Below are positions 6,241 to 12,704 of a DNA stretch of 12,704 nt, one piece after another. Source of the stretch: Bacteroidales bacterium (GTDB taxonomy: Bacteria > Bacteroidota > Bacteroidia > Bacteroidales > UBA932). The notes under the pieces were generated by a model. The model did no database searches, had not been told where the DNA came from, and saw nothing but the letters and a program-made list of their open reading frames with translations. Where the stretch lies: the NCBI GenBank assembly GCA_017383945.1, contig JAFNUQ010000187.1, forward strand, positions 1 to 12,704, read 5' to 3'. The position numbers and the translations under genes were made by a program. The number at the start of each line of letters is the position of its first letter. Within the stretch, counting starts at the first letter, position 1.

Positions 6241-7281
6241 ATGACAATTATTGTAACAGGTGCAGCCGGATTTATCGGCAGTAATTTGGTTAAAGCGATT
6301 TATAAAAACTACGATAACCCAACCGTAGTCGGCATTGACAATATGAACGACTACTATGATGTCCGTCTCAAAGATGAGCGTCTTAAAGAGCTGTCGCAGT
6401 ATCAAGACTTCCACTTTATAAAAGGAAATATCGCCGACAAGCAATTGATTGATAAGGTATTTGCGGAATATAAACCTCAGATCGTAGTAAACCTCGCAGC
6501 TCAGGCAGGTGTGCGCTACAGTATCACCAATCCTGATGCCTACATCGAAGCAAACCTTATCGGCTTCTACAATATTCTGGAGGCCTGTCGTCACTCTTAC
6601 GAGCTATATGAGGGTGGGGTAGAGCACCTCGTCTATGCATCTTCCAGCTCTGTATACGGCTCAAACAAGAAAGTGCCGTATTCGACTGATGATAAGGTAG
6701 ATAACCCTGTTTCGCTCTATGCAGCGACCAAAAAAAGCAATGAGTTGATGGCTCACGCCTACAGCAAGCTCTACAATATCCCGTCTACCGGACTCCGTTT
6801 CTTCACGGTCTACGGCCCGGCCGGTCGCCCGGATATGGCTTATTTCGGTTTTACCAATAAACTTGTCAAAGGAGATAAGATTCAGATATTCAACTACGGC
6901 AATTGCAAGCGAGACTTTACCTATGTAGACGATATCGTGGAAGGTGTGATCCGCGTGATGCAGAAAGCTCCGGCCAAAAAGACAGGAGAGGACGGACTCC
7001 CTGTGCCACCGTATGCAGTGTATAATATCGGAAACAATCAGCCGGAAAATCTGCTGGATTTTGTGACTATACTCCAGGAAGAACTTATTGCTGCTGAGGT
7101 GCTTCCGAGAGACTATGATTTTGAGGCGCACAAAGAGCTTGTGCCAATGCAGCCAGGCGATGTGCCGGTGACATTTGCAGACACTTCGGCTCTTGAGCGC
7201 GACTTCGGCTTTAAACCTTCAACTTCGCTTCGCGAAGGCCTTAGAGCGTTTGCGAAGTGGTATAAAGAATATTACGGATAG
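6241..7281 (+). CDS. NAD-dependent epimerase, UDP-glucuronate 4-epimerase-like
   Basis: The product is 346 aa, an extended short-chain dehydrogenase. The NAD-binding loop TGAAGFIG is at residues 6-13, followed by the acidic end of the second strand (VGIDNMNDYYDVRLK), which is characteristic of the UDP-glucuronate/UDP-N-acetyl hexosaminuronate 4-epimerases (CapI/LspL type). NLAAQAGVRYS (84-94), the Ser cluster at 134-137 and the catalytic pair Y160/K164 in YAATK are all present, as is LRFFTVYGPAGRPDMA (185-200). The expected reaction is interconversion of UDP-glucuronate and UDP-galacturonate, a donor for capsule or LPS synthesis. It is translated from the same message as the kinase before it and the aminotransferase 3 nt after it. 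Exact substrate is inferred from family resemblance and the kinase. Confidence 0.82.
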   Translation: MTIIVTGAAGFIGSNLVKAIYKNYDNPTVVGIDNMNDYYDVRLKDERLKELSQYQDFHFIKGNIADKQLIDKVFAEYKPQIVVNLAAQAGVRYSITNPDAYIEANLIGFYNILEACRHSYELYEGGVEHLVYASSSSVYGSNKKVPYSTDDKVDNPVSLYAATKKSNELMAHAYSKLYNIPSTGLRFFTVYGPAGRPDMAYFGFTNKLVKGDKIQIFNYGNCKRDFTYVDDIVEGVIRVMQKAPAKKTGEDGLPVPPYAVYNIGNNQPENLLDFVTILQEELIAAEVLPRDYDFEAHKELVPMQPGDVPVTFADTSALERDFGFKPSTSLREGLRAFAKWYKEYYG

Positions 7282-7284
7282 ATT

Positions 7285-8481
7285 ATGAAGATTTCACAGA
7301 GAGCTCAGAATATGCCGCTCTCGCCCATCAGAGAGCTGGCAAAATATGCCGACGCTGCCAAGCGCAACGGCATCCATGTATACCACTTGAATATTGGTCA
7401 GCCAGATATCAAGACGCCCGAATGTGCGCTTGAGGCAGTGAGATCTCTGGATCGTGAAATTCTCGAATACAGCCCTTCGCAGGGGCATCTCTCGCTTCGC
7501 ACAAAGATGGTCAGCTACTATGCTGACTATGGCATTGATCTCTCTCCAGACGAGATCATTATTACTGCCGGTGGCTCGGAAGCGGTGATGTTTGCCTATA
7601 TGGCTTGCCTTAATCCTGGCGATGAGATTATAGTTACCGATCCGTCCTATGCCAACTATATGGCATTTGCCATCAGCTGTGGAGCGGTGATCAGGCCGGT
7701 GCACACTTCCATTGAAGACGGATTTAGACTGCCGCCTATCGAGAAGTTTGAAGAGCAGATTAACGAGAAGACAAAGGCTATACTCATCTGTAATCCAAAC
7801 AATCCGACAGGTTACCTATATACTCGCAAGGAGATGAATCAGATCCGCGATTTGGTCAAGAAATATGACCTCTATCTGCTTTCTGACGAGGTTTATCGCG
7901 AGTTTATCTACACCAAGCAACCATATATTTCAGCCTTCCACCTTGAGGGGATAGAAGATCATGTGATTTTGATTGACTCTGTATCCAAGAGATATTCCGA
8001 GTGCGGTATCCGCATCGGTGCGCTCATCACCAAGAACCGCGAGATACGAGAAGCAGTGATGAAGTTCTGCCAGGCTCGCTTGAGTCCTCCTCTTGTGGGG
8101 CAGGTGATTGCAGAAGCTTCGCTCAGTACTCCTCACGAGTATCTTGATCAGGTCTATGAAGAGTACCTAAGACGCAGAAATTTCCTTGTGGATGGACTGA
8201 ATAAGATTCCTGGAGTCTATACTCCGACCCCGATGGGCGCGTTCTATACTATGGTGCGTCTCCCGGTGGATGATGCCGAGAAGTTCTGCCAGTGGTGCTT
8301 GACTGATTTTTCCTACGAGGGGCAGACTGTGATGATGGCTCCGGGCAGCGGCTTCTATTCGACTCCGGGTGAGGGCCGCAATGAGGTGCGTATGGCTTAT
8401 GTCCTTAATCAAGAGGACCTTGCCAAGGCTCTTGATGTCCTTGCGCGAGCTCTGGAGGCATATAACTCCATCAAGGAATAA
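7285..8481 (+). CDS. PLP-dependent class I/II aminotransferase
   Basis: The product is 398 aa, a standard aspartate-aminotransferase fold type I length. Landmarks are LNIGQPD (35-41), ITAGGSEA (93-100), CNPNNPTG (169-176), SDEVYREF (200-207) with the Asp that holds the PLP pyridine nitrogen, the Schiff-base lysine K235 in DSVSKRYSECG, and R369 in NEVRMAYV that normally binds the substrate carboxylate. It belongs to the aspartate/tyrosine/aromatic aminotransferase group; the exact amino acid cannot be read from sequence. It starts 3 nt after the epimerase stop, so it is in the same operon, yet no link to uronic acid metabolism is obvious; co-transcription may be convenience. A terminator hairpin follows 27 nt after the stop. 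Confidence 0.88.
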   Translation: MKISQRAQNMPLSPIRELAKYADAAKRNGIHVYHLNIGQPDIKTPECALEAVRSLDREILEYSPSQGHLSLRTKMVSYYADYGIDLSPDEIIITAGGSEAVMFAYMACLNPGDEIIVTDPSYANYMAFAISCGAVIRPVHTSIEDGFRLPPIEKFEEQINEKTKAILICNPNNPTGYLYTRKEMNQIRDLVKKYDLYLLSDEVYREFIYTKQPYISAFHLEGIEDHVILIDSVSKRYSECGIRIGALITKNREIREAVMKFCQARLSPPLVGQVIAEASLSTPHEYLDQVYEEYLRRRNFLVDGLNKIPGVYTPTPMGAFYTMVRLPVDDAEKFCQWCLTDFSYEGQTVMMAPGSGFYSTPGEGRNEVRMAYVLNQEDLAKALDVLARALEAYNSIKE

Positions 8482-8508
8482 TCTGTTCTGGTATACCCTT
8501 TGCAATTT

Positions 8509-8551
8509 ATCGAGCGTTAATTATTATGAATATGAAACGCTCGATTTTTTT
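8509..8551 (+). terminator. intrinsic terminator overlapping the next gene's start codon
   Basis: A perfect 10-bp stem, ATCGAGCGTT (8509-8518) with AACGCTCGAT (8536-8545), and a 17-nt AT-rich loop are followed by T-run 8545-8551. The loop contains the ATG at 8526 and an in-frame ATG at 8532; the right arm encodes residues of the signal peptide. It can end the operon upstream and may attenuate the gene it enters. Confidence 0.75.
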
Positions 8552-9614
8552 ATATGCCCTTGTGGCAATCAGCGCCTTGTGGGCTCAGCCTGCAGACGCT
8601 TGTACTGGAATCGCTTTTACAGCAAAGGATGGTAGTCGTGTTGTGGCACGCACTGTAGAGTGGGCTGCCACTCCTATGAATTGTGGCTATGCAGTTGTTC
8701 CAAGAGGCCAGATGCAGACCTCGTATACTCCTACCGGAGCCAATGGCCTTAAATTCAAGTCCCGCTATGGCTATGTGGGAGTCTATACCGAGTACGAGGC
8801 CTTTGTTGTGGAAGGACTCAACGAGAAGGGCCTTTCTGCCGGACTCTTTTTCTTCCCGCAATATGGATCCTATCCTGCCTACGATGCGGCATTCAATGAA
8901 CTCACGCTTTGTGATATGCAGTTTGTGCCTTGGGTGCTCTCGCAGTTCTCTACTATTGATGAGGTAAAAGAAGGCCTCAAAGAAGTGCGTCTGGTGACCC
9001 TCGACAGTAAGGTGGGAGCAGTGCATTGGCGCATCTCGGAGCCCGGTGGGCGAATGGTTGTGCTGGAGTTTGTGGACGGCGTGCCTCATTTCTACGAAAA
9101 CCCGCTTGGCGTGCTCACCAATTCTCCGGGATTCCAATGGCATCTTGCCAATCTCAATAACTATGTCAACCTTTACTCGGGAGCAGCGCCGGCGCGCGAT
9201 ATCGCCAGCGGCTTTACTCTCAGGCCATTTGGAGGCGGTAGCGGTATGATTGGCCTGCCTGGCGACTTCACTCCACCTTCTCGCTTTGTGCGCGCTGCAT
9301 TTCTGCAGACTACTGCTCCTGAGCAGCCGACAGGATTTGCTGCGGTCACAATGGCATTCCACGTGCTGAATAGTTTTGATATCCCAGTGGGGATGCAGTT
9401 CCAGAATGGGGATGCGCCTGCAGCAATGCAAAGTGCGACTCAAGTAACGTGTGCGACTGATCAGAAGGGGATGAAGCTCTACTATCGCACAGGATTTAAC
9501 AGCACTATCCGTTGTATTGACCTGAAAACCATTGACTTCTCTAAGATTAAGATGAGGACAGCTCCGCTTGATGAGAGCAGAGTGCAGCCGGTGGAGATGG
9601 TTAAAGTCGGATAA
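8526..9614 (+). CDS. secreted choloylglycine hydrolase / penicillin V acylase-like Ntn hydrolase
   Basis: The product is 362 aa with a signal peptide (MNMKRSIFLYALVAISALWA, cleavage after PADA) that exposes C26 as the new N-terminus, the nucleophile of Ntn hydrolases. Other active-site positions of the bile salt hydrolase family can be matched: R42 (VVARTVEW), N99 (GLNEKGL), N189 (LTNSPGF) and R243 (PSRFVRAAF). The Asp after the Arg (bile salt hydrolase RTMDW) is Glu45 here. The family cleaves linear amide bonds, such as conjugated bile salts, penicillin V or N-acyl amino acids; which one cannot be told. The enzyme should be periplasmic. ATG 8526 and ATG 8532 are both possible starts and both lie in a terminator loop; no separate -7 box was clear upstream, so expression may depend on readthrough from the operon before it. 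Confidence 0.85.
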   Translation: MNMKRSIFLYALVAISALWAQPADACTGIAFTAKDGSRVVARTVEWAATPMNCGYAVVPRGQMQTSYTPTGANGLKFKSRYGYVGVYTEYEAFVVEGLNEKGLSAGLFFFPQYGSYPAYDAAFNELTLCDMQFVPWVLSQFSTIDEVKEGLKEVRLVTLDSKVGAVHWRISEPGGRMVVLEFVDGVPHFYENPLGVLTNSPGFQWHLANLNNYVNLYSGAAPARDIASGFTLRPFGGGSGMIGLPGDFTPPSRFVRAAFLQTTAPEQPTGFAAVTMAFHVLNSFDIPVGMQFQNGDAPAAMQSATQVTCATDQKGMKLYYRTGFNSTIRCIDLKTIDFSKIKMRTAPLDESRVQPVEMVKVG

Positions 9615-9622
9615 TTTATCTG

Positions 9623-9720
9623 GTAGTTGCTTAAAATTTTTGCAAAAAAGTTTAAAAAAGTATTGCGGATTCAAAAATTGTCCCTATATTTGCATCCGCT
9701 TACGAAACACAAGCAACTAC
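9623..9720. repeat. 10-bp inverted repeat flanking the tRNA promoter
   Basis: GTAGTTGCTT (9623-9632) and AAGCAACTAC (9711-9720) are exact reverse complements, 78 bp apart, on either side of the tRNA-Asp promoter. About one such pair is expected by chance in a window of this size. Confidence 0.5.
9662..9692 (+). promoter_or_regulatory. promoter of tRNA-Asp
   Basis: The -7 box TATATTTG (9685-9692) fits TAnnTTTG, and ATTG at 9662-9665 lies 19 nt upstream as a -33 element. The A/T-rich tract at 9630-9660 resembles an upstream activating region of stable-RNA promoters. The leader to the mature tRNA would be about 25 nt. Confidence 0.7.
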
Positions 9721-9722
9721 TT

Positions 9723-9796
9723 GGTGCGGTAGTTCAGCTGGTTAGAATGCCGGCCTGTCACGCCGGAGGTCGAGGGTTCGAGTCCCTTCCGCACCG
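9723..9796 (+). tRNA. tRNA-Asp (anticodon GTC)
   Basis: The gene spans 74 nt. The acceptor stem is GGTGCGG with CCGCACC and discriminator G. The anticodon arm is CCGGC-CTGTCAC-GCCGG with GTC at positions 34-36, and the T loop contains GGTTCGAGTCC. GTC reads Asp codons GAC/GAT. CCA is not encoded (GCACA follows), so it must be added by the nucleotidyltransferase. The gene is monocistronic with its own promoter and terminator and sits just before a polysaccharide operon; the gene shows no duplicated 3' end nearby that would mark an integration site. Confidence 0.97.
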
Positions 9797-9799
9797 CAC

Positions 9800-9828
9800 A
9801 AGCCTTGGAGATGTCTCCAAGGCTTTTT
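9800..9828 (+). terminator. intrinsic terminator of tRNA-Asp
   Basis: A 12-bp perfect stem AAGCCTTGGAGA (9800-9811) / TCTCCAAGGCTT (9814-9825) runs into a T-run at 9824-9828. It begins 4 nt after the mature tRNA end. Confidence 0.92.
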
Positions 9829-9829
9829 C

Positions 9830-9860
9830 TTGTATTATACCAATAATTTCAGTATCTTTG
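9830..9860 (+). promoter_or_regulatory. promoter of the polysaccharide export operon
   Basis: TATCTTTG (9853-9860) is an exact -7 match, with TTG (9830-9832) 20 nt upstream as a -33 element, directly after the tRNA terminator. The leader would be about 25 nt, too short for an obvious regulatory RNA. Confidence 0.65.
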
Positions 9861-9891
9861 AAAGTTAATGGAAAATTGTATACAATAGGAT

Positions 9892-12384
9892 ATGAAAAAA
9901 ATCTTCATTATTGCTGTAATCGCACTTTTGAGCGCTGGCTTTACTGCTCAGGCTCAGATGACAGACGATCAAGTAGTGAAATATGTACAGAGTGCGATGG
10001 AAGCTGGTAAGAGTCAGGACGAAATCGGAATGGACCTTCTTGCTCGCGGTGTTACCAAAGAGCAGGCTGAACGTATCAAAAAGAAATACCAAGAGCAACA
10101 GTCAACCGATGACTTGTTGACCTCTGGTGTCAATAGGAATCGTTCAAAGGGAAAGGTTGTCAGTAAAGGCAAAAGCTTGAAGAAAGTTTCTACTGGTGAT
10201 GAATTTACTTCTGAATATGCTGGTACAAGATTTGAAGCTCCGCTTAGAATAGACCTTCAAGAAAATGAGATGGCTTTTATAACCGACAGCCTCACTACCT
10301 CGTTAGAGTCTATTGAAGGAAAAAATAAACCTCGCGAGGAACGTATCTTCGGTCACGATATCTTCAATAACGAAGACCTGAGCTTCGAGCCTAATGAAAA
10401 CGCTGCAACTCCTCAGAACTACCGCCTTGGTCCTGGTGACGAGGTGATGATTGATATCTGGGGTTACAATGAGGCTTCTTTCAGCGAGACCATTTCTCCA
10501 GAGGGTAGAATCCATATCAGTCAGGTGGGACCTGTGAGCCTTAGCGGTCTTACTATCGATCAGGCGACAAGCAAGATCCGTCGCACTCTTGCATCTAAAT
10601 ATTCAGGTCTTGAGGGGCAGCAGTCATCGGTGAGCGTGTCTCTCGGTCAGATCAGAACTATTCAGGTCAATGTGATGGGTGAGGTTGAGATGCCGGGTAC
10701 ATTCCGCCTCTCGTCATTCTCAAGCGTTTTCCACGCGCTTTATAGTGCAGGTGGTGTGACTGAGACAGGATCGCTACGCGAAGTGAAGGTGATGAGAGCA
10801 GGCAAAGAAGTGGCAGTTGTGGATGTTTATGAATATATCTTCAACGGTTCTTTCAGCACTGATGTCAAGCTCCAGGAAGGTGATGTGGTTATCGTTCCTC
10901 CATATCAGAATCTTGTCAAGGTTACAGGTAAGGCCAAGAGACCTATGTTCTATGAGCTTACCTCTACCGAGACTCTCCAGAACCTCATTGACTATGCTGG
11001 TGGCTTTGCTGCAGGAGCATATGAGCAGGACGTGAGAGTAGAGAGAAATAACGGCCTTGAGAAGAGCCTCTATACTGTGGCAAAGAGCAATTTCTCAAAC
11101 TTTGTGATGGCCAACGGTGATGAGATCTCAATTGATGAGACTCTTGACAGATATACCAACAAGGTTGAAGTTCGTGGCTTTGTCTTCCGTCCGGGAGCCT
11201 TTGAGCTTGGCGATGATATTGCGACCGTGAAGCAGCTTGTAAAGCGTGCCGGTGGCCTCACTGAGGATGCTTTCCTCTCTAGAGCGGTTATCCTTAGAGA
11301 AAAAGCTGATCTCAATCTTGAAGTTGTTTCTGTAAACATTGGCGCAATCGTAGGCGGTCAGGAAGAAGATGTGCTTTTGAAGAAAAATGATGTCCTTGTG
11401 ATCTCAAGCAAGCACGAGATCAATGATCGTGGCACAATGACTATCAATGGCATGGTAGCTAAACCTTCAACTTTTGCATTTGCAGAAAATACCAATGTTG
11501 AAGACCTTATCATTATGGCAGGTGGCCTGCTCGATGGCGCTTCTCTTGCTAGAGTTGATGTTGCTCGCAGAGTGATCGACAGAAATGGCGTGGTTGCATC
11601 CGATGTCGTGGGTGAGACATTCTCATTCCCTATCAAGGATGGCCTCGTTGCAGGTGCTGATGATTTTGTGCTGATGCCATATGATGTAGTGTCTGTACGT
11701 CCTGCTCCTGGTTATTCAGAGCAGCAGTATGTCACTCTTGAGGGTGAGTTTACATTCCCTGGAGACTATGCCCTCATCAGCAAAGGCGAGAGACTTTCTG
11801 ATATGATTGCGCGCGCCGGTGGCCTTACTCCTCAGGCCTATGCTCCGGGAGTGAAGGTGGTTAGAAAGACCAATGCAGCAAGTGCAGAAGAAATCGAGCG
11901 TCTGATGAACAAAAATGCACAAAGAGACTCAGTAGATGTGAAGGAGCTCAACCTTAGCGGTACCGTAAACGTGGCAATCGATGTTCAGAAAGCGATGGCA
12001 AACCCTGGTACAGAGTGGGACATTATGCTCAAGCCTGGTGACCGCATCGTCGTTCCTGAGACTGAATATACAGTGACCATCCAAGGTTCAGTTATGTTCC
12101 CTAATGCTGTGACTTATGTTCCTGGCAAGCCTCTCAGCTATTATATCAATGCAGCTGGTGGATATAGTCAAGACGCCAAGAAGTCAAAGGTTTATGCTAT
12201 CTATATGAACGGATCTGCTGCCAGCTCTAAAAAAGCAGGATTCCGCATTGAGCCTGGCTGTACTATCATTGTTCCAGCTAAGCCAGATCGTCAGCCTGTA
12301 ACATTGGCAGATGTCTCAGCAATGACTAGTGCGTCTTCAAGTATTATATCAATGATGGCAATGTTGTCTAGTTTGTTAAAATAG
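9892..12384 (+). CDS. Wza-like polysaccharide export outer-membrane protein with six SLBB domains
   Basis: The product is 830 aa. A Sec signal peptide (MKKIFIIAVIALLSAGFTAQA) is followed by Gln, not Cys, so it lacks the lipobox of Wza. Residues about 22-70 form a short charged helical region, then a linker. The polysaccharide export domain starts near 175 (YRLGPGDEVMIDIWGYNE) and is followed by six SLBB units, each with a GxVxxPGxF-like strand and an AGG turn, at roughly 256, 341, 424, 516, 613 and 727. The C-terminus (SASSSIISMMAMLSSLLK) is a short hydrophobic helix, as expected for the membrane-spanning crown of Wza-type pores. The protein should form a periplasmic tube and outer-membrane exit for capsule or exopolysaccharide. 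E. coli Wza is about 380 aa with fewer SLBB domains, so this is a long form. The next gene, 7 nt away, is its chain-length partner. Confidence 0.88.
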   Translation: MKKIFIIAVIALLSAGFTAQAQMTDDQVVKYVQSAMEAGKSQDEIGMDLLARGVTKEQAERIKKKYQEQQSTDDLLTSGVNRNRSKGKVVSKGKSLKKVSTGDEFTSEYAGTRFEAPLRIDLQENEMAFITDSLTTSLESIEGKNKPREERIFGHDIFNNEDLSFEPNENAATPQNYRLGPGDEVMIDIWGYNEASFSETISPEGRIHISQVGPVSLSGLTIDQATSKIRRTLASKYSGLEGQQSSVSVSLGQIRTIQVNVMGEVEMPGTFRLSSFSSVFHALYSAGGVTETGSLREVKVMRAGKEVAVVDVYEYIFNGSFSTDVKLQEGDVVIVPPYQNLVKVTGKAKRPMFYELTSTETLQNLIDYAGGFAAGAYEQDVRVERNNGLEKSLYTVAKSNFSNFVMANGDEISIDETLDRYTNKVEVRGFVFRPGAFELGDDIATVKQLVKRAGGLTEDAFLSRAVILREKADLNLEVVSVNIGAIVGGQEEDVLLKKNDVLVISSKHEINDRGTMTINGMVAKPSTFAFAENTNVEDLIIMAGGLLDGASLARVDVARRVIDRNGVVASDVVGETFSFPIKDGLVAGADDFVLMPYDVVSVRPAPGYSEQQYVTLEGEFTFPGDYALISKGERLSDMIARAGGLTPQAYAPGVKVVRKTNAASAEEIERLMNKNAQRDSVDVKELNLSGTVNVAIDVQKAMANPGTEWDIMLKPGDRIVVPETEYTVTIQGSVMFPNAVTYVPGKPLSYYINAAGGYSQDAKKSKVYAIYMNGSAASSKKAGFRIEPGCTIIVPAKPDRQPVTLADVSAMTSASSSIISMMAMLSSLLK

Positions 12385-12391
12385 ATAAACT

Positions 12392-12704
12392 ATGCAAGAA
12401 AGAAACTATAATGCTCCATATCAGGATCCTCACTACTACGAGGATGATGAAATTGATATTATGGAGCTAGTGCGCAAGGCACTCAAAAACTGGAAGTTTA
12501 TCCTTAAGTGCTGCGGAGTCGCTGTTGTGGTGGGTATTGTTGCGGGATTCAGTATCCCTAAGACCTATACAGTGAGTGCTACTCTTGCTCCAGAGACAGT
12601 GTCTAAGTCAGGAGGTGGAAGCTTGTCTTCACTTGCAGCTATGGCCGGTATCAATCTCTCCAGCTCTACTACCGCTGATGCTTTCTATCCAGATCTTTAT
12701 CCTC
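12392..12704 (+). CDS. Wzz-type chain length determinant protein (partial, 3' end outside window)
   Basis: Only the first 104 codons are present. The start (MQERNYNAPYQDPHYYEDDE) is acidic and Tyr-rich and is followed by IDIMELVRKALKNWKFIL, the membrane-proximal segment typical of Wzz/polysaccharide co-polymerase proteins. One transmembrane helix follows at about 36-55 (CCGVAVVVGIVAGFSI). PKTYTVSATLAPE then begins the periplasmic domain. Such inner-membrane proteins set polymer length and contact the outer-membrane export protein encoded just before, 7 nt upstream in the same operon. Whether it carries a C-terminal tyrosine kinase domain cannot be seen. Confidence 0.82.
   Translation, partial: MQERNYNAPYQDPHYYEDDEIDIMELVRKALKNWKFILKCCGVAVVVGIVAGFSIPKTYTVSATLAPETVSKSGGGSLSSLAAMAGINLSSSTTADAFYPDLYP

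Noticed and set aside
8550..9674. 374-codon frame antisense to the Ntn hydrolase gene
   Set aside because: It is a mirror of a well-supported gene, is rich in His/Arg/Ser/Cys, and runs into the tRNA promoter region.
9723..9796. tRNA-Asp as an integration site for a mobile element
   Set aside because: No repeat of the tRNA 3' end and no integrase is visible in the window.
9627..10010. 127-codon plus-strand frame covering the tRNA
   Set aside because: It passes through the tRNA, its terminator and the export gene start in another frame.

Overview
The window looks like a Bacteroidales chromosome (phylum Bacteroidota). The evidence is a set of -7 boxes of the TAnnTTTG type (TATCTTTG, TATATTTG), the near absence of Shine-Dalgarno sequences, Bacteroidota-style gene families (MqsA/Panacea antitoxin, signal-peptide Ntn hydrolase, long multi-SLBB export protein), and no encoded CCA on the tRNA. 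A gut Muribaculaceae- or Prevotellaceae-like host is a guess only.

Left part (1-5040) is an accessory region. It starts with a beta-family protein cut by the window edge. Converging on it is an sce7726-family PD-(D/E)XK nuclease-like gene. The 3' ends overlap by 23 nt, and the plus-strand terminator of the beta gene lies inside the antisense nuclease gene. Next comes a probable structured small RNA of about 150 nt on the minus strand, with its own -7 box and intrinsic terminator. Then follows a full-length MqsA/Panacea-type antitoxin preceded by a 48-codon toxin remnant (ATGA overlap) that seems to have lost most of its coding sequence. After an Hsp20 gene with its terminator comes a broken AlbA/RecG-like ATP-binding regulator (5' truncated, two in-frame stops). 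A GC-rich gene-free island (about 4430-5020) holds hairpins and a heptamer repeated four times at exactly 52-bp intervals.

Middle part (5061-9614) is ordinary metabolism. A three-gene operon encodes a GHMP sugar kinase with a galacturonokinase-like signature, a UDP-glucuronate 4-epimerase-like SDR and a class I/II aminotransferase. The first two suggest supply or salvage of UDP-galacturonate for surface polysaccharide. The operon ends in a terminator hairpin whose loop contains the start codon of the next gene, a secreted choloylglycine hydrolase/penicillin acylase-like Ntn hydrolase.

Right part (9662-12704) has a tRNA-Asp(GTC) with promoter and terminator. It is followed by the start of a polysaccharide export operon: an 830-aa outer-membrane export protein with six SLBB repeats, and the N-terminus of a Wzz-type chain-length regulator running off the window. 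Together with the upstream sugar-nucleotide genes this suggests a capsule/exopolysaccharide locus. All family names come from reading the sequence and from memory; no database search was run.
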